A DNA stretch of 64,000 bases from Gonocerus acuteangulatus. Its lineage: Eukaryota; Arthropoda; Insecta; Hemiptera; Coreidae. The translations under genes were made by a program, and so were the position numbers. Positions within the stretch are counted from its first letter, which is position 1, and each line of letters starts with the position of its first letter. The stretch lies in contig OX328124.1 of NCBI GenBank assembly GCA_946811695.1, forward strand, positions 91,972,176 through 92,036,175, read 5' to 3'. Below, piece by piece: positions 22,015 to 32,572 of this stretch. A model generated the notes under the pieces. It was not told the DNA's origin. It searched no databases and saw only the letters and a list, made by a program, of their open reading frames with translations.

Positions 22015-22950
22015 CCCTCAACTGGTAACATACGCCTATGTATAGTATTTTCCCGTATTGTGGTGCTTAGAACTATTAGTGAAATTAAACCCCCAGTGTA
22101 TGCTCACGTTAGTTAATGTAAAAAACGCTGGTGAAATTTCAACCCGATCAATTGTATTTTGTGGTTGTAGTAAGGCTCTAACTAAAAAGTACACCGTCTA
22201 GTAGACGCGTGCTACTAATAGCGTTCATTTTCATGTTCGTCTCACAGACGTCTATTACTTGAAACTATTTATTTACAACAATTGAGGTGCGCAGCGAATC
22301 AACAATAACCATTTCAAACAAAATTTAATTATTTTTCCTCTCTATTTATATTTTATTCCGAAACCAATTGCACATTAGATTCCCAACGTTACTGTTGTCA
22401 ATGAGTTTTCTTTACTTGAAATAGTAAATGAATAGATGAACATAATTTGAATCATTGGCACTATCAGAAAAAAAAAGGACGAATTCCCCCTAAAATTCTG
22501 ACGAAAAAGGTGACGCCGTTTAATAATTGTTGAACATCCAAGATGACGTCGAAAAAATGGGACGAGATATTCTTGGGCTTGGGGAACGTGAAGAAACAAT
22601 TTGCAGGTTTTAGGAAATTTGTGATTATTCTTCCAAATAGAAAACAAGCCGCTAATGTCCATACTCATAAAGAACACAAAAAGCTTACAAATGCATAAAA
22701 TGTTGAATCTATTATGGCTAGAGAGTTCAACAAAAGTATGCAATACTTGAGCTCCTAGAGCGATGACTTTTTTTCTTCTTTTTTGACCTGATTTTAATAC
22801 CTAACGATGAAAATAATTTTAATAAACTATACCTTCATTATAAACATTGTTTTCAAAATATTTGCCCCCAAATACATTTTTTACCATGCACACGTCTCAC
22901 AGACGCATGTTACTTATAACGTACAAAATTTGGATGTTACCAGTTGAGGG
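22015..22950. mobile_element. piggyBac-like transposon relic, 936 bp, TTAA-flanked
   Basis: The termini CCCTCAACTGGTAACAT and their exact complement at 22934-22950 lie directly inside TTAA (22011-22014, 22951-22954). A CCC start plus TTAA is the piggyBac signature. Subterminal repeats around GTCTCACAGACG occur on both sides (22241, 22894). A 122-codon minus-strand frame at 22375-22743 might be transposase debris, but I cannot confirm homology. Confidence 0.8.
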
Positions 22951-22954
22951 TTAA

Positions 22955-23640
22955 GTTTAATGTTTAATTTGCATTAACCAGCTCTCATATAAATACCATC
23001 CAGATCCTGAGGCACTCAGTCCAACCACCCAGATCCTTCAAAAAATGACTTTTTCAGGCTTAAAATTGTCCTAAATAAAACATTAGGGTGTATTTATAAT
23101 TGCCATGCCCCAAAAGAGCATAACGATAAGAGAAGTTCAAGGAGGACAATGGGATAGCCCAGAGGTAAACAAAACAAAGAACGAAATGGCCTCTAGCGGG
23201 CAACTAGGGAACTAAAGCTGTAGGTCCATTCCGCAAGAGTGCTCTGACATCACCTATAAAGATTAATGCACACTGGTACCTGTAATAGGATTTTATTTGG
23301 GATAAAAATACGTTTTTGTACTAGTAGTTCAATAAATATTAATTTTTTATTTAACGTCCGCTTATACATCAACAAATATAAATCAAAATTAAAATGGTTT
23401 AATAAGAATCACAGAATATTAATGACGGACGCGAACAAAATTAACGTTAAAACAAGCAAGAGACGATAAAAAACTAATATGAAATAACTTAAAATTATTT
23501 AAGAATAATATACAATTTATTCGAATAAAGTATGATAAATTTTACCTATTTTAATTATTAAATGTGATATTTTAAGCTTTTTTTTGTTTTACTATGTTTC
23601 GCAATTTCTATCATTTGAAGTAGTTGTTGAAGTCCATAGA
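22955..23640. other. No gene seen
   Basis: No motif recognised in the sequence between the piggyBac-like and Tc1 elements. Confidence 0.4.
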
Positions 23641-24009
23641 TATACAGTGGCTCACAGTCAAAATGATGCAAACCAAGATTTCTGTTTCTATTGCTAGTTG
23701 CTCCCAATTTGTTACAATTTAAATGCCAAAGCACATTAGGGCATAATGATTCATTGTCATATGGTAGGTTTATATAAAAAAATCAACTCTACAACATTTG
23801 TAGAAATAGAAAAATCTTCATTATAACTCATAGGAATTGAAGGTCACAAGTTTTGTTCCGTTTGGAAAATGAGTATTCTTCAATTTTTGGGGCATGAGTT
23901 TACTAGTATTCTAATTCATTTTCATTCTTTTAATAAAAACGAAATTAAAAAATATGAATACAAGTAATGAGTCTTGTTCGAGCATTTGTTTAAATGTGGT
24001 GCGCATACA

Positions 24010-24990
24010 ACTATTCCTGAACGAGAATTAGTGATTTACAAATTTAAAATGGGCAAAGCAACATAAAATCGCCTCTATTATCAATAGGATTTATGCGACC
24101 ATTCAACATATTATTGAACGTTTTAAAAAAGAAAACAGAATTGTAAGAAAATATAGAGTCACTACAAAATAAACGTTTTACTGGCCATGACAAAAGTTGG
24201 ATTTTGTGCCAAATAAAAAATAATTCAAAATTAAGTGCTGCGAAGTTGGCTACGTTAGTTAAAAAACGTTTATATAAAATGGTGTGTGCTGAAACGATTC
24301 AAAGAGTCATAAGGAAAATGCAATACAATGGTGGAGTTGTAAGGCAAAAATTTTACATTAATGAAAAATATAAAAAGATGCAAATTATTTTTTCCAAGAA
24401 TTACTTAAAGAAAAGATAGACTTCTGGAGAACTGTTTTGTTTTTGGAAGTATCAAAATTTACTCTGTTTAGCCCAGATAGAACAAGTTTCGCATGGAGAA
24501 AGGCAAATGAAGAGCTCCATGGGAATAATCTTCGCCTGAACATCAAACATTGAGGTGATCATGTTATGGTTAGGGGGCGTATGGCTGCTTCGGCGGCAGG
24601 ATACATCATTTTATCGAGGAAACAATGGAGAAACATTAATCCTGTGATATCCTGAAGAAAATATTGCAACCAAGTTCAGAATAATAAATTATTTTGCTTT
24701 TTATAGACATAACGATCCCAAGCATTCTTCTCATCTCGGAAGAGAATGGATTCATATAATTGCTCCAAAACCATGAATGCCCCTTCCAATCACCAAACCT
24801 CAACCTCATATAGGAGGCTCATTTATGGAGTTAATTAGGAACAGAAGTGAGGAAGCATAAGATATCAAACCAAGAACATCTGAAAAAGACTGTTCAAGAA
24901 GAATGGGAAAAGATATGTCCATCTTGCACAGAAAAGCTTGTCCAATTCGTGCCCAATTGTTTGAAAGTGATAATAAATAATAAAGAATTT
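24010..24990 (+). pseudogene. Tc1 transposase, decayed
   Basis: Across several frames the reading follows Tc1 transposase order. Helix-turn-helix part: PERELVIYKFKMGKA and VRKYRV, then RFTGHDKSWILCQIK and KLSAAKLATLVKKRL (24200-24260). Catalytic part: FWRTVLFLEVSKF where FSDESKF is expected, so the first catalytic Asp is lost; then VMVRGRMAASAAG (normally VMVWGC.SA.G), and HNDPKHSS, which carries the second Asp. The coding frame is cut by frameshifts and stops. Confidence 0.9.
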
Positions 24991-25298
24991 CCTAAAAAGT
25001 ACTAAAATTTAAAATATTTTTGAATTTTTGGACGCTTTCCATTTTGCATCATTTTCACTGTGACCTTAAAAGTTTATATTAATATATAAAGTTTTTGTTT
25101 AATTTTATGATTTGATCTCAAATTAATTTTTATCTATTGTATATTCTCGCCTGATAATCCTACTGTATTTTTGTAAACAAAGATTTTTCAGAATAAATTG
25201 TGGGTTGATATTAAATGTATTTTTTAAAAACGAAGACAAGGTATAGTTGGGATTCGGCTAGGAGAAAAACGTCAGACTTTCAGGAAGAAATCTGTATT

Positions 25299-25336
25299 TG
25301 GACGTTTCGGCTGCACGTTGGCAGCCTTCTTCAGCT
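25299..25336 (-). ncRNA. Hammerhead-like motif, left arm of element C
   Basis: CTGAAGA, extra A, stem II GGCTGC/GCAGCC, GAAAC, GTC. Stem I is weak. Confidence 0.4.
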
Positions 25337-25345
25337 AAAAAATAC

Positions 25346-25386
25346 ATGCTGAAGAAGGCTGCCAATGTGCAGCCGAAACGTCCAAA
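25346..25386 (+). ncRNA. Hammerhead-like motif, right arm of element C
   Basis: CTGAAGA 25349-25355, extra A, stem II 25357-25362/25369-25374, GAAA 25375-25378, GTC 25380-25382. Only two stem I pairs are contiguous. Confidence 0.4.
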
Positions 25387-25539
25387 TACAGATTTCTTCC
25401 TGAAAGTCTGACGTTTTTCTCCTAGCCGAATCCCAACTATACCTTGTCTTCGTATCTCTGCAACGGCTAACTATCTCCATCTTCAGTATTTTTTAAAAAG
25501 TAAATATCTTACATCATTTTGACTGTGAGCCACTGTACA

Positions 25540-26055
25540 TTCTGGATACTATGTGTTCCATATACATATGGGGCTCTTAAATATCACTATTTTTCTTACA
25601 AAACTATTCCATTATTTTTTTCGGTACAGATATACTCTCAATTCGCGTCCCCTTCCCAAGACTGTTGAACCAGCTCCTTTTCTAGTAAAAAAAGTCCGAC
25701 TCGCAGGAGCGGCGTCATCTTAGCGCGGTTCCGTTCTTATCTTTACTGTTTATGAAGGCATAGAATAGAAACAGTTATTACTTTGTTTAGATCAATAGCG
25801 AAACACCTATCCAAATGAAATCTCAAACAAACCAGTCTTGAAAGGTCTTGATTTACAATCTTACCTGTATGGGTCAACTATCCCATAAGTCGGCCAGAAA
25901 GGCCTCCGCTCAGAGGCATTTGGAAAGCCTTGGGATCTCTCTCTTTGAACGCTACATTTTTAACAATAAATTGATCTTCTTATTTTACTTAATCTGTTTT
26001 ATTGTCAAATACATTATACGACTATAAGCAATTTAAAAATAACAAGGAATAAAAT
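25540..26055. other. No gene; one dispersed repeat
   Basis: AAGTCCGACTCGCAGGAGC at 25690 begins a repeat also found at 62152, 43226, 57485 and inverted near 7770. In the 7.7-kb copy the similarity continues through TTCTATTCTATGC. Confidence 0.6.
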
Positions 26056-26058
26056 AGT

Positions 26059-26730
26059 CAAAAAGAACCGCTCGAATAAACGAAATCAATTACTTTAAAG
26101 TTTTAAGCACTTTTAAGCAATTAAAACTTTCTTTAGAACCTTTTTTGTAGAGCATTTAGTAAGCTTTCGAATGGTAACCTTCTGCTTCGCAAGATTGTCA
26201 ACGGTTTTCGAGATACTAACGAAAGTATACAAAGTTACCAACATTTTTCTTGTCTGTTACTAAAATATTTTATTCTAACCCTTTCTTTACTCCAAACATA
26301 ACCAAAATTTCAACATATTAGTGTTGATGAAATTCGAACATGCAGAAAATGTTTCAACTGAATCCCATAATTCTAAGTACCAAAATCAAAGACAAAAAGA
26401 ACAGTTCGAATAAGCGAAATCAATTACTTTAAAGGTTTAAGCACTTTTTTCTCCGATTAACATCGCCTAATCAAAACTTTCATTAGAACCAATTTTGTAG
26501 AGCATTTAGTAAGCTTTCTAATGGTAATCTTACGTTTCGCAAGATTCTCAACCTTTTTCGAAATATTAAGGAAAGTATACAAAGTTACCAAAACTTTTTA
26601 TGTCTGTTAATAAAATATATTATTCTAACCCTCCCTATACTCCAAACGTAACAAAAATTTCAACATATTAGTTTTAATGAAAGTAGAACATGCAGAAAAT
26701 GTTTCAACTGAATCCCATGATTCTATCTAC
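26059..26730 (+). repeat. Tandem duplication of about 335 bp
   Basis: 26059-26390 and 26395-26730 share CGAAATCAATTACTTTAAAG, GAGCATTTAGTAAGCTTTC and GAAAATGTTTCAACTGAATC in order, at roughly 90% by eye. The function is unknown. Confidence 0.85.
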
Positions 26731-26924
26731 CCAAACCAAAAACGGTATTCAAAAACTATTTTTCCAATTTTCTCGAAAACGGTTAAAGCTATCGCCTTGA
26801 AAATGGTTACATTCGTTTTCCTAGCCCAAGAAGCCTATAAAACGAGTACTTACAAGCTTATGAACTCAAAAACGTAAGCGTTACGATTTTTTTTGCGCGA
26901 ATTTCGCCCCAAACGCCATCTTCC

Positions 26925-27036
26925 AGTGGGCGGATTCTGCTGGTTAACGAACTTGACCTTTTAAATTGGAAGACGGATTTTTGTACCAAATTTCATCACA
27001 ATCGGACCATTAGGGAAGCCAGAAATGAGCGAACAG

Positions 27037-27101
<65 letters not shown>

Positions 27102-27190
27102 TATATACAAATTTGAACCACCGTTATTTTCGGTCTCTAGGGGTTCTGAAACGCGAAATTTTCTAGTCGGCACTTCCGGATTGTTTCATT
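26925..27190 (+). repeat. Dispersed repeat with embedded (TA)n, best copy
   Basis: Left module GGATTCTGCTGGTTAACGAA then CACAATCGGACCATTAGGGA, (TA)n at 27041-27108, right module GGTTCTGAAACGCGAAATTT and GTCGGCACTTCCGGATTG. Partial copies: 3958 (+), 29040-29150 (-), 44160-44420 (+), 57270-57345 (+). Confidence 0.75.
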
Positions 27191-27334
27191 GTATCAACCT
27201 TATAACCGGGGTTCCTCCCTATGGGGGAGGGAGGAACCGCGCTAAAAAAATCATTAAATGGGAAATTTAGCTAAATAATTAAGCCGAATAATTATTTATT
27301 AATTATTGTACTTCTTAAGCACAATGATATTCCA

Positions 27335-27746
27335 AGGAATATTTGGGTTTCGGCTAAGAAAAATTCAGATATTTGCGGGAAAATCTACATTTTGGGTGTA
27401 TCGGCATGCTCTTTAGCAGCCTTCTTAAACCCATGACATAAAAATAAAATGTGCGTCGACGCTTCCAAACGCGAAGGAATATTATAAACAAAAGAAGATT
27501 AACGTGCAGTCGTGGCGGAAGAAAGTGCTTGATGTTTCGGAAACGTCAAAGTCAACAATGGCACATGAAATGAATGACGTCTCCCAGGCGTCATTCTACG
27601 TCAAGGGATTAAGCAATGAATGCTGCCTAAGAGCATGCCGAAACGTGAAATGCATCTATTTCCCCCCAAAAATCTGGATGTTTTTCCTAAGCAAACGCTA
27701 TTTCTTGAATTTTTATCATCTTGACGGTTAACGTTTTGCATTACAT
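27335..27746 (+). mobile_element. Old foldback element E of the hammerhead-like group
   Basis: Diverged arms begin TTTGGGTTTCGGCTAAG and contain AGCATGCCGAAACGTG (27631-). The tail has TTGACGGTTAACG. The flanks CACAATGATATTCCA (27320-27334) and CACGATGATATTCCA (27747-27761) give a 15-bp target duplication with one mismatch. The hammerhead core is degraded. Confidence 0.72.
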
Positions 27747-27764
27747 CACGATGATATTCCATTT

Positions 27765-28265
27765 GTAAAGATCAAATCCTTTCGCAAACAATTGCATTGC
27801 AGGTAGTGACTACTCGTACCTTGAATAATAATTAAATGTCGAGACTTTTGGTGGGGTTTTAATAATAATTAAATGATCGTCCACATTTGCATTACACTAT
27901 TCAATTAAATAGGATATTGATAAATTGTCGGTTAAGTACAAGCAAGTTGCTGGAACCAGCCCACACTTAGGGTTTCACTGGAAGCAACTAAACGGGGGTT
28001 TTCCTGGAAGGCTCAGGAGTGGCTTCTACCAGGAACGACTTTTCTTCATAATTTATTTCTATAAAATATATTTTCCGCACTATTTCTCTTTTAAGTCTAT
28101 TTTCTATGTATTCTGCTATTTCCACGAATGGGGACCTATTTTCCTTGTCAGCATGTTTCTGAACCGAAAAACTACACTTTGATGACCACATCTCTGCTCC
28201 GGCAGTATATTGACACAACTGTAAAATTGGCATTATTGCGTTCAAATATGCATTTACTATATAAT
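27765..28265. other. No gene seen
   Basis: An open frame of 85 codons occurs on each strand (27925-28182, 27988-28245). Neither has a recognisable motif. Confidence 0.35.
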
Positions 28266-28267
28266 AG

Positions 28268-28562
28268 TGCCAACGACTATACCCACGTTGAACGCACGTT
28301 TCCGTAGATCCGTAGTAAAGTAACTTTGGGCGTGGCCAGAACCTGAATGCGTAACCGACGACGAACTATTGGCGTTATAAAAGGCTGTAGAGAGCCCAAT
28401 CGTTGATTCGCCGTCAAGTCGCAAACACCATTAAATCTCATGCGCGCGATTGGGGGGGGGGGGGTTCGAGTCCCACCAGCAGCAAGGATTTTTCTCATTT
28501 CTCAGGACCCGTTGAGAAACTTCCCCGCTTCACCATGGATGTCGAGCGCTGAGTGCGCCGCA
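28268..28562 (+). mobile_element. Composite: 5S-derived SINE followed by a 5'-truncated tRNA-SINE
   Basis: 28268-28423 is a diverged 5S SINE (CCGTAGATC, GGGCGTGGCCAGAACCTGAA, TTGGCGTTATAAAAGG). From 28458 a tRNA-SINE begins inside its head: GGTTCGAGTCCCACCAGC (B box), body TCTCAGGACCCGTTGAG, then ACCATGGATGTCGAGCGC and GTGCGCCG. A G12 run lies at the join. Confidence 0.78.
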
Positions 28563-28569
28563 TACAATA

Positions 28570-30020
28570 AAATAAAAAAAGGTTAGATGATAGTAAATGA
28601 ATGAATTTAATAACCATTAATTTCTATTAACAGATGAATTCAAGAAGTAAAATTCTACTCAAAATAATTAATTAAGCATGTAATCATTTCCTTTTGAATA
28701 AAACATTTAAATAATAGGCAACAAAATGTCGAGGAAGGCCTTCCTTTTCATGTACAGAATTATAGATGAAAGTAAATCGACATAATGGTACTTATTAAAT
28801 TAGTTATGATAGGGAAGATATAATAAGAATTCTTATTTACCTTTTCTTCTGGCATAAAAACAGCATTGTTCAGTAATGATCTATAATTAAAAGTGCAATA
28901 CAAAACCACAATATCTGTAGACCACTCTCATAGAAGAATAGAGTCCAATCTACAGGTCATTCTGTTAAAACAAATGGGAATTGCAATGTTGGCACTGGAA
29001 TCATAATACTTCCGGAACAGCAATATAGTACTTTCCCGCTCATGAGGTTGACCTCATGACGCAATCCGGAAGTTCCGACTAGAACATTTTACGTTTCAGA
29101 ACTCATAGATTACAGAAATTAAAATCACGAAATTGGTTCAAATTTGTTCGCATGTATGGATGTGTGTGGGTCTATAAAAATATATGTTCGCTATCTTACC
29201 GTATCTCAACAATATACAGATGTTAAGGAAATTTGGTACAAACATTTTTGCATGATTTCAAAGATCAAGTTCTTTAACAAACAGGATCCGTCCACCCGAA
29301 CATGGTTCTTGGCCTGAACATGGCAACTTTCTCGCGAAAACAAATTGTAACACTTACGTTCTTGCTTTACTAGTATTCCAGGTACACGTTTTATAAGTAA
29401 TTGAACACGGGGAATCTAATGAAACCATTTCCAAGGCCAGACAGTTGTCGAGGAAAATGCAATTCTTGTGAATTTCGGATAAATTCTTATATATCTCGAA
29501 ACCAGTTGGGAAATCGTAGTAAATGTAAAGAGTTTATTCGAAAGATTATAAAATTTCCTACAAATAAGATTCAAATATTCTTTTTTATAGGTCGATCTTA
29601 TTCGGAGAAACATGGGCTTATATAGAAAATAATTTCGGGAGGGGCTGGGCAAATTTCAGGGGGGGGGCTGAGGGCATTTCTGGGGTATGGAATACTAAAA
29701 ATTTAGAGCTTGGAATAGTTTTAAGCAACTAAAACGCTATTACGCGTAAAATAAAATCTTTTATATGAACTAAGTGATCTTATTTAATTTATTTTTAAGG
29801 GTTTTACGACAAGTTTTTACCATCAAATCAAAATTTCGGGGGGGGGGGGGCATGCGGAGAAATCTGTGCTTAAATGGAGTAATTCACGCTTAAAATTCTA
29901 CAAGTTTCCTGTTGTGTTGCCTAAGATCTTGATTCTCTTTGATATTTAATTTTACAGTTTTAAATGTACGTACATTTTTATGAAATATTAGGACAAAACA
30001 TTAACTCAAGGTTTCTATCC
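28570..30020. other. No gene; repeat fragments
   Basis: 29040-29150 is a minus-strand copy of the 26925 repeat right module. 29490-29570 matches 7440-7545. G-runs lie at 29659-29667 and 29837-29849. Confidence 0.5.
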
Positions 30021-30024
30021 TAAA

Positions 30025-30546
30025 GGTATGTCCACACTGGTAGACATGTTGCGCGATTTTGGTCTCGAGACGTGTCTCAGGATGTCCAGGTATGTCTATG
30101 GGCTTGTTGCGACACCAATAATCTCATGTCTGAGGTCTCCCGAGTGCAATGGGAGACTTTAGACATGTTGCGGAACATTTAGAGTGTGGACGTCATCGGC
30201 GCCTTGTGGCTAGACATGTCGCAGTCTTTCACCTTATTTTAATTGTCCCAGTACCCCCCCCCTCCCCATTTTATATCTTATGATATAAAATGTGTAATAA
30301 TAAGTAAATATATGTATGTATGTATATGTTTGTATACATGCGTATATACGTGTGCCAGTTTAGTTTAGTATTGGTATTGGTATTAGTATAAATTTTCTTA
30401 TGTAGTATAGTATTAGTAATAATATTGCTACACAATACATTAGTATTAGTTTTAGTAGATATAGTTGTATTAGTTTAAAAAAAAAATTGATATATAAAAT
30501 ATTAAAAAATGCATATATATATATAATGCGTATAAAAAAGAGAAAA

Positions 30547-30607
<61 letters not shown>

Positions 30608-31076
30608 AAAATATAATATAAAAAAAGAAAGAATTTGGAATCTGTGGCCTCAAAGCATAATTTACCAGTAGAGGATGTAGGAAAAAAAAATACATAATTT
30701 AAAAACTCCTTTTAACCGGGAGCGAAAAAAAAAAATATTCCGACGAGTGGTCCCAAATACCAAATAGTCCACGTGGTTTTCATAAGAGGACTTGCAATTC
30801 CTGCTTCCAGCAAACGAGTCAGAGGGTAGCCGGATCACAGACTTTCATGATAGAAGAAAGAATGAAATAATTATTGCTAAACGCTTACTCAGCCCACATA
30901 ACAATGTCCTCCATGGTTGAGGCTGGGAAGACGAGACTAAAATATTCTCATCATAGTGTGGACGCGAGACGAGACAAAGATAGGTGTCTATAGACCAAGT
31001 CTATGTCTCAAGCCTAGACCGTCTCAGCCGGTCTCTAGACAAATCGTGCAACGAGGTCTACCAGTGTGTACTTACC
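30025..31076. mobile_element. TTAA-type non-autonomous DNA transposon, 1052 bp
   Basis: Ends GGTATGTCCACACTGGTAGA and, inverted, GGTAAGTACACACTGGTAGA. The right flank is TTAA (31077-31080) and the left TAAA (mutated). Subterminal GTCTCGAGAC/GCGAGACGAGAC-like segments are also inverted. The interior is low complexity with (TA)n at 30549-30601. No transposase seen. Confidence 0.75.
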
Positions 31077-31080
31077 TTAA

Positions 31081-32150
31081 GGTTTCGAAATGACGCTAGG
31101 TACAAGAACGTCTACACGCTAAAATGACAAAGTTCTTGAGAATCGGCCTTTTTTTTTTTTTTTTAATTTTTACGATATGGGTTATTATTAAAATCGAAAA
31201 TTTCTCACAGCAACTTCGCATTGCGTCATAAGGTGGGGGGGGGGGGGCACTACTAAAAGCACATTTGAATAGAACTCCATCCAATAGATTGCAAAAAAAA
31301 ATAGAATATATAAAAATTCCATACTTACTAGTACAATACATCGTTGGCTAGGTGTCGCTCATAGCGTACAGTCTTGCAGAGGGAGCGAAGCACAGAATCC
31401 CTATAATGGGAGAGGGCCTCCAACCCGTGAAGACCGTAGTAGATTATTTGCAAGTCCTAAAAACAACAAATAAAAGTGTAAATTAATAAATAACAAACCT
31501 TTATTAATATCATAAAGAAGCTTCTGGCGAATACGATTATGATACAATGAGGTATGCTGGCAACTTAGAGCCTCATGTACATATATTACCTAATCTACAG
31601 CTAAACAATTACTAAACAAAATTATGGAGCCAAATAAAAATAAAATGAAAAAAACGTAACAACAACTAGACTGCCATTCCTAAGTAGAAAGATTCGAAAT
31701 ATTAATGTACTTAATAACAAAGAAAATACAGTAAAAAATAAGGTACAATTATAATTGTGAAACTGATTTAAGAAAAATGTAATTAATTTGTGATGGAAGC
31801 TTTTGAAGCGTCAAGACAACAGAAATAAGAAAAAAACAGCATGATTGATTTAGCAACTGTTTTGCACACAATAGCGATAGTATTACTCCCCAGCAAGTCA
31901 TTCAAAACGGGGTCACCATGAATGTAGACGATAAACATAAGGTTAGTAAATACAAAACTTCATTGCTTAAAACTTGACTGATACAATTTATTTGTCATGA
32001 CAGACCTGAGTTATTAATATAATCTGAAGCTGGAAACCATGCAAATGGAGTCGTTCGAATTGAAACAGAACGATGCGGATTCAGAATCAGAGCAGTTCAT
32101 AGCCAAACGGAAAGCCATATTTTATTTAACGTAATTAATACGTTTACGTA
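31081..32150. other. No gene seen
   Basis: Contains a T18 run (31149), a G12-type run (31234) and AT-rich sequence. Confidence 0.4.
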
Positions 32151-32153
32151 TGA

Positions 32154-32197
32154 TTCTCCAAGAGATCATTTGTTACAACAAATGATCTCTTGGAGAA
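32154..32197. repeat. Perfect 44-bp palindrome (21-bp arms, 2-bp centre)
   Basis: TTCTCCAAGAGATCATTTG... reads as its own complement except for the central AC. Confidence 0.93.
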
Positions 32198-32572
32198 CTA
32201 TTAGCAATCTTATGAAGTTTTATTCGTGATTGCAATACGTACATGTATATGTATGTGTGTGTGTTTTTTTTTAAGTTTATTAATTTTTAAACATACACAC
32301 GAACGTTTTCTCTTCCCTTCGTTACTCATCTATGCTTGACCATGTTATGCTAGTAAAGTTAATTTTATTTAAATGTAATAATAAACCAAATATCATTTTA
32401 TTGACGAGGTGGAAATAATCACTCAATCATTTTTTCCCATTTTTTTTTATTTTTTATTTTTAACACCGAAATGTTTCGAATGGTCTTTGGAATCTCTAAG
32501 TTCTTGAAGAGTTGTAAGAGATCAATTTTAAAATCATTAAATAATATATGTGAGTTGTTGATATTTTGAGTA

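Larger units (their letters stand above)
25231..25485 (+). mobile_element. Penelope/retrozyme-like foldback element C
   Basis: 105-bp arms (25231-25335, 25348-25452; one mismatch noted) with a 12-bp spacer. The tail 25453-25485 includes CAACGGCTAACTATCTCC. The target duplication GTATTTTTTAAAAA is exact over 14 bp (25217-25230, 25486-25499). It is inserted in the Tc1 element. Confidence 0.88.
23645..25535 (+). mobile_element. Tc1-like transposon with a foldback inserted near its right end
   Basis: Termini CAGTGGCTCACAGTCAAAA (23645-) and the exact complement ending at 25535 are flanked by TA (23643-23644, 25536-25537). Removing the 255-bp foldback at 25231-25485 plus its 14-bp duplication leaves 1622 bp, the normal size of a Tc1 element with a transposase of about 340 residues. 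Confidence 0.92.
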
